Source: Pseudomonadota bacterium
Lineage (GTDB): Bacteria; Pseudomonadota; Gammaproteobacteria; Burkholderiales; Burkholderiaceae_C
Reading direction: 5' to 3'
DNA: 59,355 nt
Assembly: GCA_963205335.1 (NCBI GenBank)
Contig: CAUJIM010000031.1
Span: forward strand, 1 to 59,355
The notes beneath the pieces are model-generated. The model saw only the letters and a list, made by a program, of their open reading frames with translations. It had not been told where the DNA came from and did no database searches. This document shows positions 57,281-59,355 of the stretch, piece after piece. How positions within the stretch are numbered: the stretch's first letter is position 1; each line of letters begins with the position of its first letter. The translations under genes and the position numbers were made by a program.

Positions 57281-57304
57281 AAAAACGGCATCCCGTGGGA
57301 TGCC
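57281..57304 (-). terminator. hairpin with T-run between dctM and valS
   Basis: GGCATCCC and GGGATGCC (57287-57304) form a perfect 8-bp stem around two bases. On the minus strand one G and five T follow. It lies between the dctM stop (57363) and the valS start (57273), so it ends dctM transcription, or acts in the valS leader. Confidence 0.7.
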
Positions 57305-57362
57305 GTGCAAGGCAATAGGGTGAGGGCGGGACGATTTTATGCGTTGAACCCGCCGGGCCCGC

Positions 57363-58646
57363 CTACATCATCCCCAGCAGGCGCGGCAGCCACAGCGACA
57401 GGGGGGGCCAGTAGGTCACCACCACCAGGAAGCCGAGCATGGCCAGCAGCCAGGGCCAGACGGCCACCGTCAGCTCGGTGATGCCCATCTTGGTGATGCC
57501 CGAGGCGACGTACAGGTTCAGCCCCACCGGCGGGTGGCACATGCCGACCTCCATGTTGACCACCATCAGGATGCCCAGGTGGATCGGGTCGATGCCCAGC
57601 TTCATCGCGATCGGGAACAGGATGGGCGCGAAGATCAGCATGATCGACGACGGCTCCATGAAGTTGCCCGCCAGCAGCAGGATGACGTTGACCGCCAGCA
57701 GGAAGGCGATGGTGCCCAGGCCGTGGCCCAGGATCCAGTCGGCCATGGCCTGCGGGATGTTCTCGTTGGTCAGGATGAAGCTGAACAGCGCCGCGTTGGT
57801 GATGATGTACAGCAGCATCGCGCTCATGTTGGCCGAGTTCAGCAGCACCTTGGGCACGTCCTTCAGACCCATGTCCTTGTAGATGAACACCGCCACCACG
57901 AAGGCATAGACCGCGCTCATGGCCGCCGCCTCGGTGGGCGTGAAGATGCCGGCGTAGATGCCGCCCATGACGACGATGATGAGGAACAGGCCCCAGGCCG
58001 ATTTGCGGAAGGCCACCCAGCGTTCGCCCCAGCTGGCCTTGGGCAGGCGCGGGTAGTGGTTCTTGCGCGCGCGCCAGTAGGTCACGCCGCCCAGCACCAG
58101 CGCCAGCACGATGCCCGGCACCACACCAGCCATGAACAGCGCGCCGACCGAGGTGTTGGTGGCCACGGCGTACATCACCATCACGATGGAGGGCGGAATC
58201 AGGATGCCCAGCGCCCCCGAGGTGGTGATGACGCCGGCGCCGAAGCGCTTGGGAAAGCCGGCCTTGACCATGGCCGGCAGCAGGATGGAGCCGATGGCCA
58301 CCACGGTGGCGGGGCTGGAGCCCGAGACCGCGGCGAACAGCGCGCAGGCCATCACGCCGCCCAGGCCCAGGCCGCCGTACCAGTGGCCGACCATGGCGGT
58401 GGCGAAATTGATCATGCGCCGCGCCACGCCCCCGTGGGTGAGGAAGTTGCCCGCCAGGATGAAGAACGGGATCGCCATGATCTCGAACTTCTCGATGCCG
58501 GTGAAGAGCTTGAGCGCCACCGATTCCAGCGGGACGTCGGTGAAGGCGAACAGGAAGGAGAGTACCGTCAGGCCGAGCGAGATCGACACCGGCATCCCGG
58601 TGAGCATCAGCGCGGCAAGCAGGACGAAGATGATGAGGGCGTTCAT
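57363..58646 (-). CDS. dctM: TRAP transporter large permease (DctM)
   Basis: Large membrane subunit of a tripartite ATP-independent periplasmic transporter. The 427-residue protein has about twelve hydrophobic segments and DctM motifs: MAIPFFILAGNFLTHGGVAR, GVMACALFAAVSGSSPATVV, SGALGILIPPSIVMVMYAV, FTPTEAAAMSAVYAF and HPPVGLNLYVASGI. Its start overlaps the dctQ stop by 4 bp. The substrate, typically a C4-dicarboxylate or other organic acid, depends on the receptor protein, which is not in the window. Confidence 0.95.
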   Translation of the reverse strand: MNALIIFVLLAALMLTGMPVSISLGLTVLSFLFAFTDVPLESVALKLFTGIEKFEIMAIPFFILAGNFLTHGGVARRMINFATAMVGHWYGGLGLGGVMACALFAAVSGSSPATVVAIGSILLPAMVKAGFPKRFGAGVITTSGALGILIPPSIVMVMYAVATNTSVGALFMAGVVPGIVLALVLGGVTYWRARKNHYPRLPKASWGERWVAFRKSAWGLFLIIVVMGGIYAGIFTPTEAAAMSAVYAFVVAVFIYKDMGLKDVPKVLLNSANMSAMLLYIITNAALFSFILTNENIPQAMADWILGHGLGTIAFLLAVNVILLLAGNFMEPSSIMLIFAPILFPIAMKLGIDPIHLGILMVVNMEVGMCHPPVGLNLYVASGITKMGITELTVAVWPWLLAMLGFLVVVTYWPPLSLWLPRLLGMM

Positions 58647-59355
58647 GGCTGGTCTCCGCGGCGGTCGTTGCGGGGTGTGTCTGGATGCGTGCCGCGCGTT
58701 TCGTCGGGGTGCAGGTTGTCGCGCAGGCCGTAGGGGTCGATCTCGCCGGCCTCGGTGAAGCCGGCGGCCACGGCGGGCTCCTCGTCCTCGTCCAGGCCAT
58801 CCACGTGGCCGTGGTCATGGTGGGGCAGCTCGCCGGTGCGGACGAAGCCGACCAGCACCTGCAGGAAGCGGAAGCACATCAGTCCGCTGCCCAGGGGGAT
58901 GGCGCTGTAGACCATCCAGGTGGGCCACTCCAGGTCCGGGGTTGTGGGGCCTTCCGGAATGCCTTCCACCGAGTTTCCCAGCAGCTGGAAGAAGTAATAG
59001 TGTGCGCCGTTTTCCCAGACGAACCGTGTGCCCAGGGTGGCGACGATGCCGGTGAACAGGGCACCCGCCAGCAGCCCAAAGATGATGAACTTGCTGCGCA
59101 TCGCATCGTCCAGGCGGTTGATGAGCACGTCCACCCCTACGTGGATACCGGTGCGCACGCCATAGGCGGCGCCAAACTTGGCCATCCAGACGAACATGAT
59201 GATGGTGAGTTCCTGAGCCCAGGTCAGATTGATGGACAGGAGCCAGTCCTGCACGCCGGGGATGGCGAAGCCGGCGGCGTAGCGGTGGGCGACCGAGACA
59301 AAGATGATCAGTGTCGCGGTGCCCATGAGGAAGGTGACGAGCCACTCTTCCAGAT
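58643..59355 (-). CDS. dctQ: TRAP transporter small permease (DctQ), 5' end cut
   Basis: Small membrane subunit of the same transporter. The visible 237 residues include LEEWLVTFLMGTATLIIFVS, the typical DctQ start region, and NLTWAQELTIIMFVWMAKFG, IHVGVDVLINRLDD and two more membrane segments. A 60-residue acidic, His-rich cytoplasmic tail (HHDHGHVDGLDEDEE) is longer than usual. The frame stays open to the right edge, so the true start lies outside. The ATG at 59326 is internal. Confidence 0.92.
   Translation of the reverse strand, partial: LEEWLVTFLMGTATLIIFVSVAHRYAAGFAIPGVQDWLLSINLTWAQELTIIMFVWMAKFGAAYGVRTGIHVGVDVLINRLDDAMRSKFIIFGLLAGALFTGIVATLGTRFVWENGAHYYFFQLLGNSVEGIPEGPTTPDLEWPTWMVYSAIPLGSGLMCFRFLQVLVGFVRTGELPHHDHGHVDGLDEDEEPAVAAGFTEAGEIDPYGLRDNLHPDETRGTHPDTPRNDRRGDQP

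Noticed and set aside
53494..57318. 1274-codon open frame on the plus strand opposite galU and valS
   Set aside because: Both opposite-strand genes are unmistakable, and the frame's translation is His/Arg/Ala-rich low complexity, as expected antisense to GC-rich codons.

Overview
The window is GC-rich DNA from a betaproteobacterium, most likely the order Burkholderiales and family Comamonadaceae. The evidence is gene order (yebC-purD-hemF-rsfS-rlmH-maf-rng, pilBCD-coaE-zapD, lptFG next to pepA-holC), two Bug-type solute receptors, a CysB-type regulator, and about a dozen copies of a short dispersed palindromic repeat built around TAGCTG...AGCGCTT...CAAGCGCT, which I associate with Comamonadaceae. 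Coding density is high. Most long antisense frames are artefacts of the base composition.

Layout. 1-2 kb: a TetR repressor and an RND efflux adaptor in one operon running off the left edge. 2-8.4 kb: srkA-like kinase and EVE protein (divergent), a Bug receptor whose signal peptide is out of frame at a run of eight G, msrA, a membrane-anchored protein resembling family 42 glycoside hydrolases, and upp. 8.4-14.2 kb: a YjgR-type ATPase, then yebC-purD-hemF-rsfS-rlmH. 14.3-17.6 kb: a visibly A+T-richer accessory block with a type I sulfatase, a Bug receptor broken by one in-frame TAA, and a MarR regulator. 17.9-20.6 kb: a nitrate/sulfonate/taurine-type ABC transporter. 20.65-24.85 kb: maf, then a DyP peroxidase and a family 1 encapsulin, then rng. 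The sulfatase/ABC block and the peroxidase nanocompartment thus both sit inside what is usually a continuous rlmH-maf-rng cluster.

25-32.4 kb: a small secreted protein, a methionine-type aminotransferase behind a CysB-like regulator, lptG/lptF, pepA, holC and a small protein. 32.6-34.8 kb: a flavoprotein of the flavocytochrome c sulfide dehydrogenase type followed by a Rieske protein, both with twin-arginine-like leaders and no cytochrome partner. 34.8-44 kb: a small membrane protein, an RbgA/YlqF GTPase, an MFS transporter, a LytTR/histidine-kinase/hydrolase operon, a GST, small membrane proteins, uppP, a DUF1330 protein and zapD. 44-48.6 kb: coaE-pilD-pilC-pilB (type IV pilus assembly). 48.8-57.3 kb: rpmG, rpmB, trxB, ftsK, lolA, galU, valS. 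The right edge holds a TRAP transporter (dctM and a cut dctQ).

A sulfur theme recurs: sulfatase, sulfonate-type ABC transporter, CysB-like regulator, methionine-type aminotransferase, sulfide-dehydrogenase-type flavoprotein and MsrA. Whether these genes act together is inference. The best candidates for unusual biology are the DyP-encapsulin pair with a cargo-peptide-like motif set back from the C-terminus, the flavoprotein-Rieske pair, the glycoside-hydrolase-like protein, and the dispersed repeats that have become protein-coding in at least three conserved genes.
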